This document shows positions 21,298-30,579 of a stretch of DNA of 30,579 bases, in pieces (position 1 is the stretch's first letter; every line of letters begins with the position of its first letter). The position numbers were made by a program, and so were the translations under genes. A model generated the notes under the pieces. The model saw nothing but the letters and a program-made list of their open reading frames with translations. It was not told the DNA's origin and ran no database searches. The stretch comes from Dichomitus squalens LYAD-421 SS1 (Eukaryota; Basidiomycota; Agaricomycetes; Polyporales; Polyporaceae), in NCBI RefSeq assembly GCF_000275845.1, contig NW_006766944.1:158994-189572 (forward strand). Direction: 5' to 3'.

Positions 21298-21585
21298 TCA
21301 TCGCGAAGAGAACCAACCCTTTGCTATATCGTTACCCTCTGTCCGGAGCGTGAACTCAACTGAAAAGCTCGTCTCAGAGCACTCTCTATGTCCTTCCCGC
21401 TTTCCTCCGGGCCGGCGCGACGCGGATTCCGCGATCGCGCAGGCGTGGACGAAGTGTTTGAGAGCTTCCACGTCGATTCGTTGGTGCTGACGCCGCCGCC
21501 GCCGCCTCTCTTCACTCCAAATTCCCCGTTGAACGCACCTGCGGACTTGAACTGGCACCCACACTCAAGACGCGGGTCCCGTTAA
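21298..21585. other. GC-rich patch with overlapping frames at the duplication edge
   Basis: Frames of 65 codons (plus, 21388-21585, containing a PPPPP run) and 88 codons (minus, 21298-21564) overlap in a GC-rich patch with a GCC trinucleotide run. Neither has a recognised domain. It begins right where the segmental duplication ends, so it may be a fragment of a displaced gene. Confidence 0.25.
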
Positions 21586-21691
21586 TTACAGTGCAAGATA
21601 GACACAGAAGCGATCTGCCATTCGAAGTCGCAGTAACCCCGCGACCTCCCCCGATGCCTTCCACAAGCACTGTCCTAAGTCCGCGTTGACA

Positions 21692-23278
21692 CTAACCAAA
21701 GTGTGACGAATAGGGCGGTGGAAGGATAGATCCTTCGGACATGCTCTCTTGATCAACATCGTCCACCGCTTCCTCATCCAATCTCCCTCCAGCAAGCCTC
21801 ACGCCACCGTCTGTTGCGTGCCATTGTACCCTCGCTCTCGCTACCTCGGGCCAATGCTCAGACATGTCAGTCGCTGTTACACCCCTTTCCCGTGTGGTGG
21901 TAGTCTCCGTCCTTTCTTGTGTGGGGCTATTCCAGATATCACTGAGACGTCCTTCTGGCGTATTAGATGCGATGTGTTCTCCATGAGCAAGAGCATGAGA
22001 GTGGGATGGAGCTGTATCGGCGATACAGAGTTGGGATACTAGAGAACCGGCCGGGACAACTTCCATAAAATGATTATTCACGGCACCATAATCTGACGCT
22101 ACTCACTGTTGATTCGTGATTCCGGAACGAGTCCGAACACATTGTCATGACTCGAAGTAGCAGTGCTACGAGGCCTTGAGGGTGATGTGCTTTCTCGATA
22201 TCCAAGCTTCCGAACAGCTTTCCACCATTTGATGCCTATGTGTAGATCGACACAGCAATGTTAGTACTTGTACTTATCCTCAACGGGTGAACTAATATTT
22301 ATGCGGACCTAGGAGCCTCGCTGTACGCAAACGTAGAGGATACCGTTTGCGTTTTTTGATGTACGCGAGTATGATCAAGGCCAGGCCAATAGCGAAAACA
22401 CATGCCCCTATAGCAATTCCCACAAGGTCTCCAGTACTAATGGACGAGCTACTTGGGGCCATCGACGAGGTCAAAGCAGGAGTCGCATTTCCAGGATCGG
22501 CATGGGTGCTCGAGGAGTTCTGGGTGGTGGGAATTGAGTGAACTGAGTGCTTGAAGAGGTCAGAAGACCTACAGCAGAGGCTGAGTTCGGAGAGGACTTG
22601 GATAGAGCAGACATCTAATCAATGAACAGGAAGGCTTGAGTAGTCATACTCGCCAAATCAAGCTGCGACACACCTGTGATGGAGATCCATTCGGGGGCAT
22701 CATGTTGGTCGTGGGTGCAGTGGAAGAAGATGTTTGCGTTGCACCGCCGTCAAAGCTAGTATCACTGCCACCATCGACGGTAGTCGCAGAGTGTGTGTTA
22801 GTGGTTGTGATCGGTGGTGAAGATGTGACTGTGGTATACAGGTCACCGCTGTCAATCTCACGAGCACAATAGACATCGTGAGCATACCATGATCAGTAAT
22901 CGAACCTGTGCCTGCCTGGGAAAAGGAGGAGGGGGTAGAGGATGCTGGGGATGAAGGGAGCAGTGGACGGGATATCGATGGGCGGGATAATGACGGACGG
23001 GAGAAAGACAGACGGGTTATCGACAGACGGGATAGGTGGGATAGAGAGGTGACAACGTTTTCCGCTGCAACCTCAGGACACAGAGCACATCCTGCCAAGG
23101 TGTCACCGCTGGCGACTGAAACCTCATAAGGAGTTGACCCATGGGCGGCTGCTAGATTTTGTTGTCCTAGAACATGCAGACTAGTTGCAGAGAGAAGTGG
23201 GGAGTAGATTGACTGCACATTGTTTCCGTGTGTCAATTGAGAAGATGACCAAGGTGTCCCGGCATGAGACTTGGCCAT
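21692..23278 (-). CDS. Single-pass membrane protein with DGGVRLAGGR...LPPPYS tail
   Basis: The 3' half resolves well. The helix at about 22360-22430 (LVGIAIGACVFAIGLALIIL) is followed by AYIKKRKR. An exon (about 22250-22135) gives GIKWWKAVRKLGYRE after acceptor ACACATAG and ends at GTGAGT. The last exon (from acceptor TTCTCTAG, about 22036) ends TDGGVRLAGGRLDEE...QESMSEGSILPPPYSSHFG. The N-terminal part runs from ATG 23278 and includes a five-residue repeat of the form SRPS(I/L) and then YCAREIDSGDLYTT with a Thr-rich stalk. The stalk changes frame near 22560-22600 without a convincing intron, so either a small frameshift or a missed exon exists. No clear signal peptide is seen. The tail and helix are closest to those of the gene at 9248. 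Confidence 0.58.
22965..23039 (+). repeat. 15-bp minisatellite, 5 units
   Basis: Five successive 15-base units of the form GGACGGGATATCGAT, with 1-5 differences each, tile 22965-23039, and a decayed sixth follows. On the minus strand, in the frame of the gene at 21692-23278, each unit encodes five residues (SITRL, SFSRP, SLSRP, SISRP), so length change keeps the frame. Confidence 0.88.
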
Positions 23279-23370
23279 AGAGGAGCTTCCTGACGTCTTT
23301 CAGGGGGATACGGGTATTGGTGAGGCAGAGGAGCATGAGCATAGAGTGTTCCAGGACGATAGCTGGAGCG

Positions 23371-23685
23371 CTAACGTGACATGGATTTTCTATTGTCTTT
23401 CATACACAGCCTGGAATCAAGAAATCTGTCGGGGACGGAGCCTAGATTGACGTAGCTGCGGCATACTTCTGATGTGCCAAGTATAACCTGAGGTCCATAA
23501 TGAATGTCAAACGTCGCTTCACACATGTTTTTCTGCACAACAAAATCTCTCATCCTCGAGATTATTGCTGATTCGTTCAAGAGCCTCAACTTTGTCCCTG
23601 GAGGGGGAGTATTCAGAGCATCACGAAGGCAGACCGTCAAGCCAAGTACTTCGAAAAACATCCTATTGTTGAAACACCCTATCAT
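23371..23685 (-). CDS. Hypothetical 104-residue protein
   Basis: This open frame from ATG 23685 has protein-like composition (FEVLGLTVCLRDAL, RMRDFVVQKN, CEATFDIHYGPQVILG) and no low-complexity bias. I recognise no domain. It sits between the start of the membrane-protein gene at 21692-23278 and the start of the second duplicated block. It could be a small gene, an exon of a lost gene, or a chance frame. Confidence 0.3.
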   Translation of the reverse strand: MIGCFNNRMFFEVLGLTVCLRDALNTPPPGTKLRLLNESAIISRMRDFVVQKNMCEATFDIHYGPQVILGTSEVCRSYVNLGSVPDRFLDSRLCMKDNRKSMSR

Positions 23686-23784
23686 GAAGATGTCTAAATC
23701 TTGTGTGAGGAGTCCGGCGTCAGAAGCATGGGTCGAGAGGTCAAGCTAGTATCTACTCCATTACCATGGACTCTTGACTAGGTC

Positions 23785-24960
23785 CTAGCAAGCCTCACAC
23801 CCCCACCCGCTTCAAAGCCTAGATATCTGTCATTGGCAGTAGGCCGATATAGATGAGAGTCCTCAGTTATGGCAACCTTTATGACGAGTAGTAATAGAAT
23901 CACCCCCTACTACAGCTGACAGGCTTTATCAGCTTCGGGCTGATGTTGCGAATAAGTCGACAATGATGAGATCTCAAGTTTGCGTGAGGGATGGGGATTG
24001 GAATCTCCATTCGCCATAGAGATATTGACGGCTGAAGTCTGGAGCATCTTGGAACCTGTCAGGATGATTGGTCAGAAACCTTGGATAACAATGTAGTCAA
24101 TTGCATCCGCTTAGCCTACTGCTTGGCCACGGCTCTACCGATGCCCGGACATCCTCGGCTCTCCATTGCATCCAGGATGGGTTCAGAGACCCGCAGCCTC
24201 AGTATCTATGCCATACTACGAAGAAACAGAGGAAAGGGCGCAGGTGATGACAAGCCCAGTCGATATCAATCACAGAAAGCCCATCTGTCCGAGACATGAA
24301 CCCATGAAAGGGTCCGCGAAGGCCGATACCGTGCGAGGCTTGCATTGTGCTGGAGCACGCCATCGCTGGCGAACAGGCAGTATATTTACCCCTATTTGGA
24401 TGCCAACATTAGCAGCAGCCCATAGACCATACTTAGTCGATGAAATCGACATTGACTTGGAGCGCTGTATGAGGAAGAGATGCTCGAACCAGGAAGGACC
24501 TTGCTGCAAGGTATACTTTCTCGAAGGAGATAGTGAAGTTGTCGAAGCGGCGAGCATATTTGTTGAAGCAGATGGAGATGACGCCATCCGAGTCGTAGTA
24601 AGGTGCAATCGTTAAGGACGGGCACAAAGAGGGCGGGAGCGGAGGGAACTGGGAACCACTGAACATCTATCGTTGTGCCAGAACCTCACGTATTGGTGTC
24701 GTAAATGTACAGAGAACATACACGTAGTCCTGTGATTAATTTTCAACCATCACGAGGGTGAGACCACCCGCCTCACAACGCTGCTGCCATGGCGTAGGCA
24801 AGGAGCAGCCCTTGAGCCTTTGTTGTATCTGCCGCTGAAGACGTCGCATACACGCTATCAGGGGTTGAAGGGGTGGATCCAGAACAGAGTGCAGAAGGGG
24901 GAAAGGCTTGAATAACATACCAAAGCTATAGGGTAGATATCGAGGACGTCGTAATCCCAA
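23785..24960 (-). pseudogene. Decayed copy of the PPxY membrane-protein gene
   Basis: The order of landmarks follows the gene at 16779. FSGSQFPPLPPSL opens the stalk exon (about 24665). The stalk is shortened, and the hydrophobic helix is replaced by a non-membrane reading (GLWAAANVGIQIG.., RQRWRAP). DPFMGSC remains at the old exon end. The acceptor and first codons of the last exon survive near 24050 (GTTCCAAGATGCTCCAG) but reach two consecutive stops near 23908. In another frame GGGVRLART is followed by a stop, so the GGR...PPPYS end is lost. It cannot encode a membrane-anchored receptor. Confidence 0.72.
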
Positions 24961-26070
24961 TCGAGCTGCTCAACTGAGGATCAGGGTGGGTTCTCGATAC
25001 AAACCGATGCCAACCTTGTATATATGCCCTCTTCGCAGCACATGAACGCCGCACCTCGTATTTCAACAATTATCGTCTCTAGTCTGTAGCCAGTCCTGAA
25101 AGAATCGCGAAAGAAAAGGCGGCTCTGCGGTATATGAAACGTGAATGACAGACAGCTCGTCTGGGGCACATTCTCAGGCCACACCGATCAGGGCCTCGGT
25201 GCACACAAACAACGTGATCAAGTGCACTCTCAGCCAGGCTTCTCGAGACGACACAGCGAAACAGCCTTCCGGGATGCATACGTTGGGCCGGAGTCACTGC
25301 TCAGTACTCATTGAAGAGATACCATGTCCCGTAACCTCCAAAACCATGGATGAGCGCTCCTGCATGATCCTTGTGAACGTCACAACGATGTCTACCCCTA
25401 ATGCGGAACGTAGACTGAGACGCGATCGACACACTGATGCACAGACGCGCAGCGACTGCAGCCGATGACGACAGCAACGAAGAAGAAACGTGCATATTGG
25501 CCGGCGAAGTTGAGAGATCTCAGGCTGAGTCAACATGAAACAACACGAGGTCGAGCTCTGCGAGAGCAGGTTCCAGACGCCTCAAGCTGATGTCGATGGC
25601 TGACCACGCGAGCTCGATCCGCCGCCTTGCGTTGTCCGCGCTGTGTGAATCGCTGGGATGAATCGTCTGCATTCTACACAGAAACATGGGAGGATGAGAC
25701 GATCGCAGAGAGCTGCACATCACCCATCACAACTCCCCCACAAAGCGGGGGTGATCAGGTTACCGCTTCGAAAAGCAACTCTTTTTCAACGACAGAGCAT
25801 AATCTGAGCTGGAAGCCCTCACTTCTAATCGAGCACGAAGCTCGAAGGCCAACACTCGCCCATGGGCGAGCATCGGGAAACATTTGGAGCTCGAGTGCAG
25901 ATGAGAGGGCCAATGCCACACGATGTCTGCCCGGCGCTATTACAGCGCTAGCAATATCCGAATACGTCACTATATGCGCAAGTGCGTGAGATACACGTGT
26001 TTACGACGAGCAACTGTTGTCGCACCTGCAACACCATCGTTCATCTCCTCGACTTCTACTAGTCGCACCA

Positions 26071-27459
26071 TCACTGCTCGACACAGCTATCTAGCACTTC
26101 CCTCACATACTTCGCCATGAGCAGGTTTCCCTCCTTATTAGGGTGGCTATATGCACAAAATTCGTCAGCCAAGGACCTTCCTACCTCGTGGAATGAAGCG
26201 TGCGAACCCAGGTAGGTAGTGAAAGTGGTGATCCGCATCGTCGCACATCCCATCCGTCGAGCAAAACATGTCCGAGCATCCCACGGTGCACGCGTCCGTG
26301 CTCACGTACCCAAACACCTCGTACCCAGGCGGTCCATCGAGCATCCCAGCCAAGATATGCGCAGAACCCTCTAATGCTCCTGTCCCGGCGGATTGCCGTT
26401 CAAGCTTTCCCCGTTGTCCATGGAGTTGATCCCACAATTACGGTCAGAGAGTCCTGAGAAGATCGTCTGGACCATCGCACCGCCTGCGGAAGTATGCGTG
26501 CCGCGGCTGTAGACGTTTGTAACGAGGCGCAGGTGGACGGGGAGGCGAGGATCAGGGTTTGGGACAGGATGACTTGTGCGGCGGCTTGGAGGTTCGCTTC
26601 GCCGTGGGCTACGCGGGACATCAGGACACAGTGGAGGATATACGCGTGAGATATGTACTTTTGGAGTCTTCATCGTCGCTATATGCACGCATGTAGTATC
26701 AGCTGGGCACGTAGAAGACGTGTGGATGACTGGCACTCACTTTATGCCAAAGAAGACGATGTACAGAGTCGTCTCCAGATCCAGATCGTTGGATTGGTTG
26801 AGGAACGTTTGCACTATAGCGCGTCACAGGTACGCGATCAGATACAGGCTCAATGAGTATGCACACCACTTACTTTGGCCGGGGAAGTCTACTTTCTTTA
26901 TTGTGCTCGGCCATAGACTGAGATCGGTGACTGCACCCAATTGCTATGAAGTAGGAGACTCGTCTCAACAAAACGGCCCTCACGAGGCAATCAATGATGG
27001 ATGCGGGGCATGCTTACCGCGTATTCCATCACCGTCGTGTTGAACGGCTCTGCGAGGTCCTCCACCCACACCCTCCCATTCGTAGACCTTCCCCCTGCCT
27101 CTGCGTCCGGAGGCGTGATCACTGGTGGAGGAAGCGGACCTCCGTCTTGTCGCCCACCGTTGGTGAAGGAGTCCTGGGATATAGTTGAATGTCAACTGCA
27201 TGCATCAAGAATTGTGATGAAACGCACCCCAAACGTGACTATAATCTTGAAACCATGAAGATGGGTCCCTGCATTGACATCCGAGACGCTGCCAGACAGA
27301 GGTCCGCAGATGGGAGAGACAGCGAGAGAAGCTGTCGTTGTCTTGCCGTGCAGCCTAAGAGAGCGTTTCGGCAACGCGTACACCAGAAACTGAGAGATGT
27401 ACAGCGCCTGCAGATGCGAGCGGTAGCGCGAGCAAGAGTAGTCCAGTAAGATGCTGCAT
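26071..27459 (-). pseudogene. CE16-type SGNH esterase, recently decayed copy 4
   Basis: All seven exons and six introns align with copy 3. Signal peptide MQHLTGLLLLALPLASA. Lesions: (1) CAG to TAG stop after VRVAETLS in exon 1; (2) a 2-nt deletion shortly after it, in GACAGCTTCTCTCGC compared with GACGGCATCACTCTCGC; (3) a 10-nt deletion in exon 6 before RGTHTSAG; (4) a further frame change after NPPG in exon 6. Substitutions include GDSF-TNGG for GDSYTDGG. The GDS Ser, the GI-ND block (GIND with following DED), the Cys cluster and GHPNKEG are still readable, and splice sites are preserved, so inactivation is recent relative to copy 1. Any transcript would end after about 34 residues. Confidence 0.92.
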
Positions 27460-28045
27460 GATCCCGAGGGGTGACAGGTCGGCAGCGTCGGTGCTGGGAG
27501 GAGGGCAGCAGAGGACTAAACACGAGACGAGAGAGAACGCGAGGAGTATGAGCTCCGTGCACGATCTTTTGATAGGGTAGGTGTCGACATTGTGCGTGGA
27601 CGATGCTGCCAAAAGGTGGAGCCAGTGGGCGGCGAGGTCAGTTTGATAGAGAAGACAGAGCCGAATAGTCGGAAATCGGAGGGCATGCCATGCCAGGTCA
27701 GACTAAGCTACGCTTGAGCCAGACAGGTGTGGGTGTCAAGCTGAAGAGGATAGCACGGGGTCAGAACAAGCAGCGGCGGATGCGGGAGGAAGACAGAGAA
27801 AAGCGCGCGGACGGTCCACGATCCGCCCGTTGCCGTCATCATCGGCGCTAGCTCTGCCACAGACGCCCGCTGACTCTTTCCTTCGTCTGGCCCAAACCGT
27901 ATGTCTCTGTGTATTGACATTTCCGAGCAAGATGTCCTTTCTTTGAAGTCACAGCGAAGCCCTCCCTTGCAGCATCTAGTATCATAAGACCGGAGCTCAG
28001 CCGGTTGTACACTCATCGCGAAGAGAATCAACCCTTTGCGGCTTC

Positions 28046-30579
28046 ATTACCGGGACCACGCCAATTGCTTGTCCGATACATACTCATATCAGTTGCCTTC
28101 GGCGAGTTACAGAGGGCGGGGCCAGAAACAGCGAGTCATCCCTTGTGTCTTCCCCCCCCCCCCATCGACGCTTACCAGGAGTCTGGCATCATTGCAATCA
28201 CAAGCATGTGGGACAACGGAGCGACGCTTGCTAGAAGCCGGACCACGGTGGCACAGCAAGCCCGAGTGGGTGTGTCGCATTGCAGTGTACCACGCCGGCT
28301 TGCTTCCTTATCAGCAGTTGACATTGGACTCCAGGCCGATTTGACCAGCTTGTTGTCTCTGTTACAGGATCTCGCAGCCATGATTTTTGTTTGTGGCTTG
28401 AAGAGGTGCCATGTATGACATTGATTTGTCCATTCCCGCACATCTAATACATGAGGTCCTCTCCGTTCATCGCAGTCGCCTTGGTGCCGTATCCTGTCAG
28501 ACTCGCCGTATGTCTGGTTGACCGGGGTCTCAATCGAGGTGCAACCGTAAGCCATCTCTTGAAACTTTTCGCGGCAGCTCGCATTCGTGACGAGAAATTC
28601 TAGACTGCAGCTACATCGCTTCACGTGTACGAAGCCAACAGAACTCAATGCGTGTATGCAGGCCCACTGAGTGCGTACAAGTGCGCACCCCACTTACCCA
28701 CGTTGCAGGAAATTGCAGGGATCCATTATGATACACCGCGAGACAAGAGGAGTTGACCGAAAGCAACTATCGAGGTACTAGTACTAACAAACGGACCCCA
28801 AGCAGACTAGACAATGACTCGCCGACTCTTCAGCCATACGGATCCCGAAGGCCGCGCCACAAGCGGCGCCCCCAACGCAGTACAGTCTTCGTCCTCGCGC
28901 GCACACTCGTTCTCACGATATCACTAACCCTCAGGCCCCAGCTCCCTGCTCGTTCGAACTGTGAAGTTCGCGGGGACCTGAAATCACCACGCGCGCGGGT
29001 GAATTCATGTTTTCATCAGTTTCGCGAGGTAATGCCAGGTAATACTGAAATAATGTGTCATATTCACCATTCGCAAAACTGCATTAATTGCAAAGGGTGC
29101 TCACGCAGTAAGGAATCACGAAAAACTATGTAAGTCCTCCATGTAGGCATGAACATCGGCGCCAAACATGACGTTAGCGGCCGACTTTGTAGCCCCGCAA
29201 CAGCGCTTGTGCCTTGACTTTTTTCTGCTCATCCGCCACCTCCGCCTGCCAGACGTCTCCGTCGACCTTTGCTACTGGGTTACAAGTGCATCGTCTTAGC
29301 TTCTCTTTCTATCGCTTACAGTATGAGCCCTGATTGAGAGTTAGGTTGCTGGGCTCGCGTGTGCGGCATCATTGAGTTCTCGAAGGTGAGTAGCGTAACT
29401 TCACTGTGGGGTCAGTCAGAGGGTATGGTGAGCTTTTGGCCCTGTGGCCAGTTTTGAGCCTTCCTCGCTATGCCTACCAGAGTTGATGTGCCTGCCGGTT
29501 CGGGGACACTGAGACACTACTTTGTTGGTAGGTGGAACAACAGCCTTGTCCTTCGTGTACGCGCCTCCATTCACACCTTGTTCCATAGCACAACCTTCAC
29601 CCTCCTGTAGCTGGCGGTCGCTGCCCCTGTATAGTAACTCCATCTGTTGTACCGTATCTACGAAGTATAATAAATATAAGTTAATCGAGAAAGTGCCCGA
29701 TATCCACGAATGCGAGGAAATGATCACACCAGTGGCCAATGACTTAGGTCTCATATTCAGCCATGATTCATTGGTTTGAAACCTGCTGGATCTCTTCATT
29801 TTCGCCTTAAGTCCACACCCCTGATGCAACCCGGTTGCGGGGTAGAATTCATTCGGTTGCGTGGAAATCAACAGGTTTACTTTGTTCAAATCATAACTTT
29901 TTCGGTGGTATTACCGGGTTGAAACAACCCTGCGCGGTCTTTACAGTGCGCGCGAAGACCGAATGCCGATAAAACAAGTGTTCCTCCGACCGGCCCTGAA
30001 CCCCAGTGAGAACCTTCCCTGTTGCTCACGATTCTCATCTTTTTCCGCCCGTTTCAGTCCGCCCAAAAGGCACAAGTGGTCAGATATGCACAGGTATGCA
30101 GGTCAATGCACAAATATGGGTCCATAAGGCGTGTTCAATTCTTGTCGCTCGCTCATTTCCTCGCGCGCCTACCGGGCGTCTGCCTACCTGGATTCAAGGT
30201 CAGATCAAGCGCCTGTAGCACAGCGAGCAGAGGTGCGCAGGCAGCGGGTGCAACACGACCGCATGAGCGTCGCGAGCTGGGACTGAGGAGCGACGCGAGA
30301 GCTTAACGATTTGAAAGATAGTGAGCTCCATGACTCGAGACGCGGAGTCGTCCCGCAAGGTTTTGAGTCCAATTGCCATCAGGCTTACAGTGGCAACCCC
30401 AGGTGGCCAGAGAAGCGTGTCGTGCCGAATCTGGTTCCGATTTGGGCGCATTGTGTACAATTATTCTCGGTCAACAAGCCTATAACGATCTGCCGACGTC
30501 TCCATCCACTTTCTGGACAGATTCTCTGGGCATAACAAACCTAGCATAGGACGAAAACGTCGATCTCGCTGCACCGCTG
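28046..30579. other. Long right-hand stretch without a supported gene
   Basis: Frames of up to 173 codons occur (28172-28693 and 29416-29889 minus, 28753-29133 plus) but show no recognisable domain, signal peptide, helix or exon structure. A run of 12 C lies at 28152-28163. Composition shifts toward AT between about 29600 and 29960. No tRNA or transposase was recognised. Confidence 0.4.
28152..28163 (+). repeat. Poly-C run (12)
   Basis: Uninterrupted run of 12 C on the plus strand in non-coding sequence; slippage-prone and a likely place for assembly error. Confidence 0.9.

Larger units (their letters stand above)
16780..21345. repeat. Segmental duplication, copy I
   Basis: This block aligns end to end, in the same order and orientation, with 23740-28045. 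It covers the membrane-protein tail (AAGCCTCACACC), the unassigned middle segment, the whole esterase gene, and the upstream flank (for example GATGCTGCCAAAAGGTGGAG near 20902 and 27602, and CATCGCGAAGAGAA near 21300 and 28013). The similarity stops abruptly after AACCCTTTGC. In this copy the esterase is intact. Confidence 0.85.
23740..28045. repeat. Segmental duplication, copy II (decayed)
   Basis: Counterpart of 16780-21345 in the same orientation. Both genes carried by the block are broken here. Similarity is highest over the esterase exons and upstream flank and lowest over the ectodomain of the membrane-protein gene. Confidence 0.85.

Noticed and set aside
22965..23039. CRISPR-like array
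   Set aside because: Units are contiguous 15-mers without spacers, in a eukaryotic gene.
28172..28693. 173-codon minus-strand frame, Cys-rich
   Set aside because: Cys are irregularly spaced, there is no signal peptide, and no splice or homology support; likely chance.
29416..29889. 157-codon minus-strand frame in the AT-richer right end
   Set aside because: No recognisable domain and no start context or neighbours that support it.

Overview
The window looks like nuclear DNA from a filamentous basidiomycete, most likely an agaricomycete wood or litter decayer. The support is many short introns (about 50-70 nt, GT..AG), secreted carbohydrate-esterase genes, and single-pass membrane proteins with Ser/Thr-rich stalks and proline-rich tails. 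No prokaryotic signals, rRNA or CRISPR are visible. The species cannot be named from the sequence.

The layout is a repeated module, almost all on the minus strand. Four copies of a secreted SGNH/GDSL esterase of the CE16 acetylesterase type lie about 7-8 kb apart: 4480-5675 (heavily decayed), 12378-13807 (intact, 7 exons, 346 aa), 19316-20750 (intact, 7 exons, 349 aa) and 26071-27459 (recently decayed). On the downstream side of each copy lies a gene for a single-pass membrane protein: 1714-3341, 9248-10943, 16779-18160 and the relic 23785-24960. Further members of this general class sit at 1-788 (cut by the window edge; its membrane segment is not seen), 21692-23278 and 7696-8874. The last is the only convincing intact plus-strand gene. 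Several tails share the motif DGGVRLAGGR...LPPPYS or contain another PPxY motif, the kind of ligand bound by WW domains such as those of Rsp5/Nedd4 ubiquitin ligases.

The blocks at about 16.78-21.35 kb and 23.74-28.05 kb are a segmental duplication. In the second block both the esterase and the membrane-protein gene are broken. Other relics are a HET-domain fragment (11803-12138, minus) and possible pieces of an A1 aspartic protease (14919-16096, plus). The regions 5.7-7.7 kb and 28.05-30.58 kb hold no gene I can support.

Working idea (inference): the locus is a birth-and-death cluster in which secreted deacetylating esterases are interleaved with surface proteins that might sense or anchor to wall or plant polysaccharide and signal or be turned over through PPxY tails. 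The exon structure of the two intact esterases is resolved base by base here. The membrane-protein models are less certain, especially their N-terminal parts, and at least two contain apparent frameshifts.
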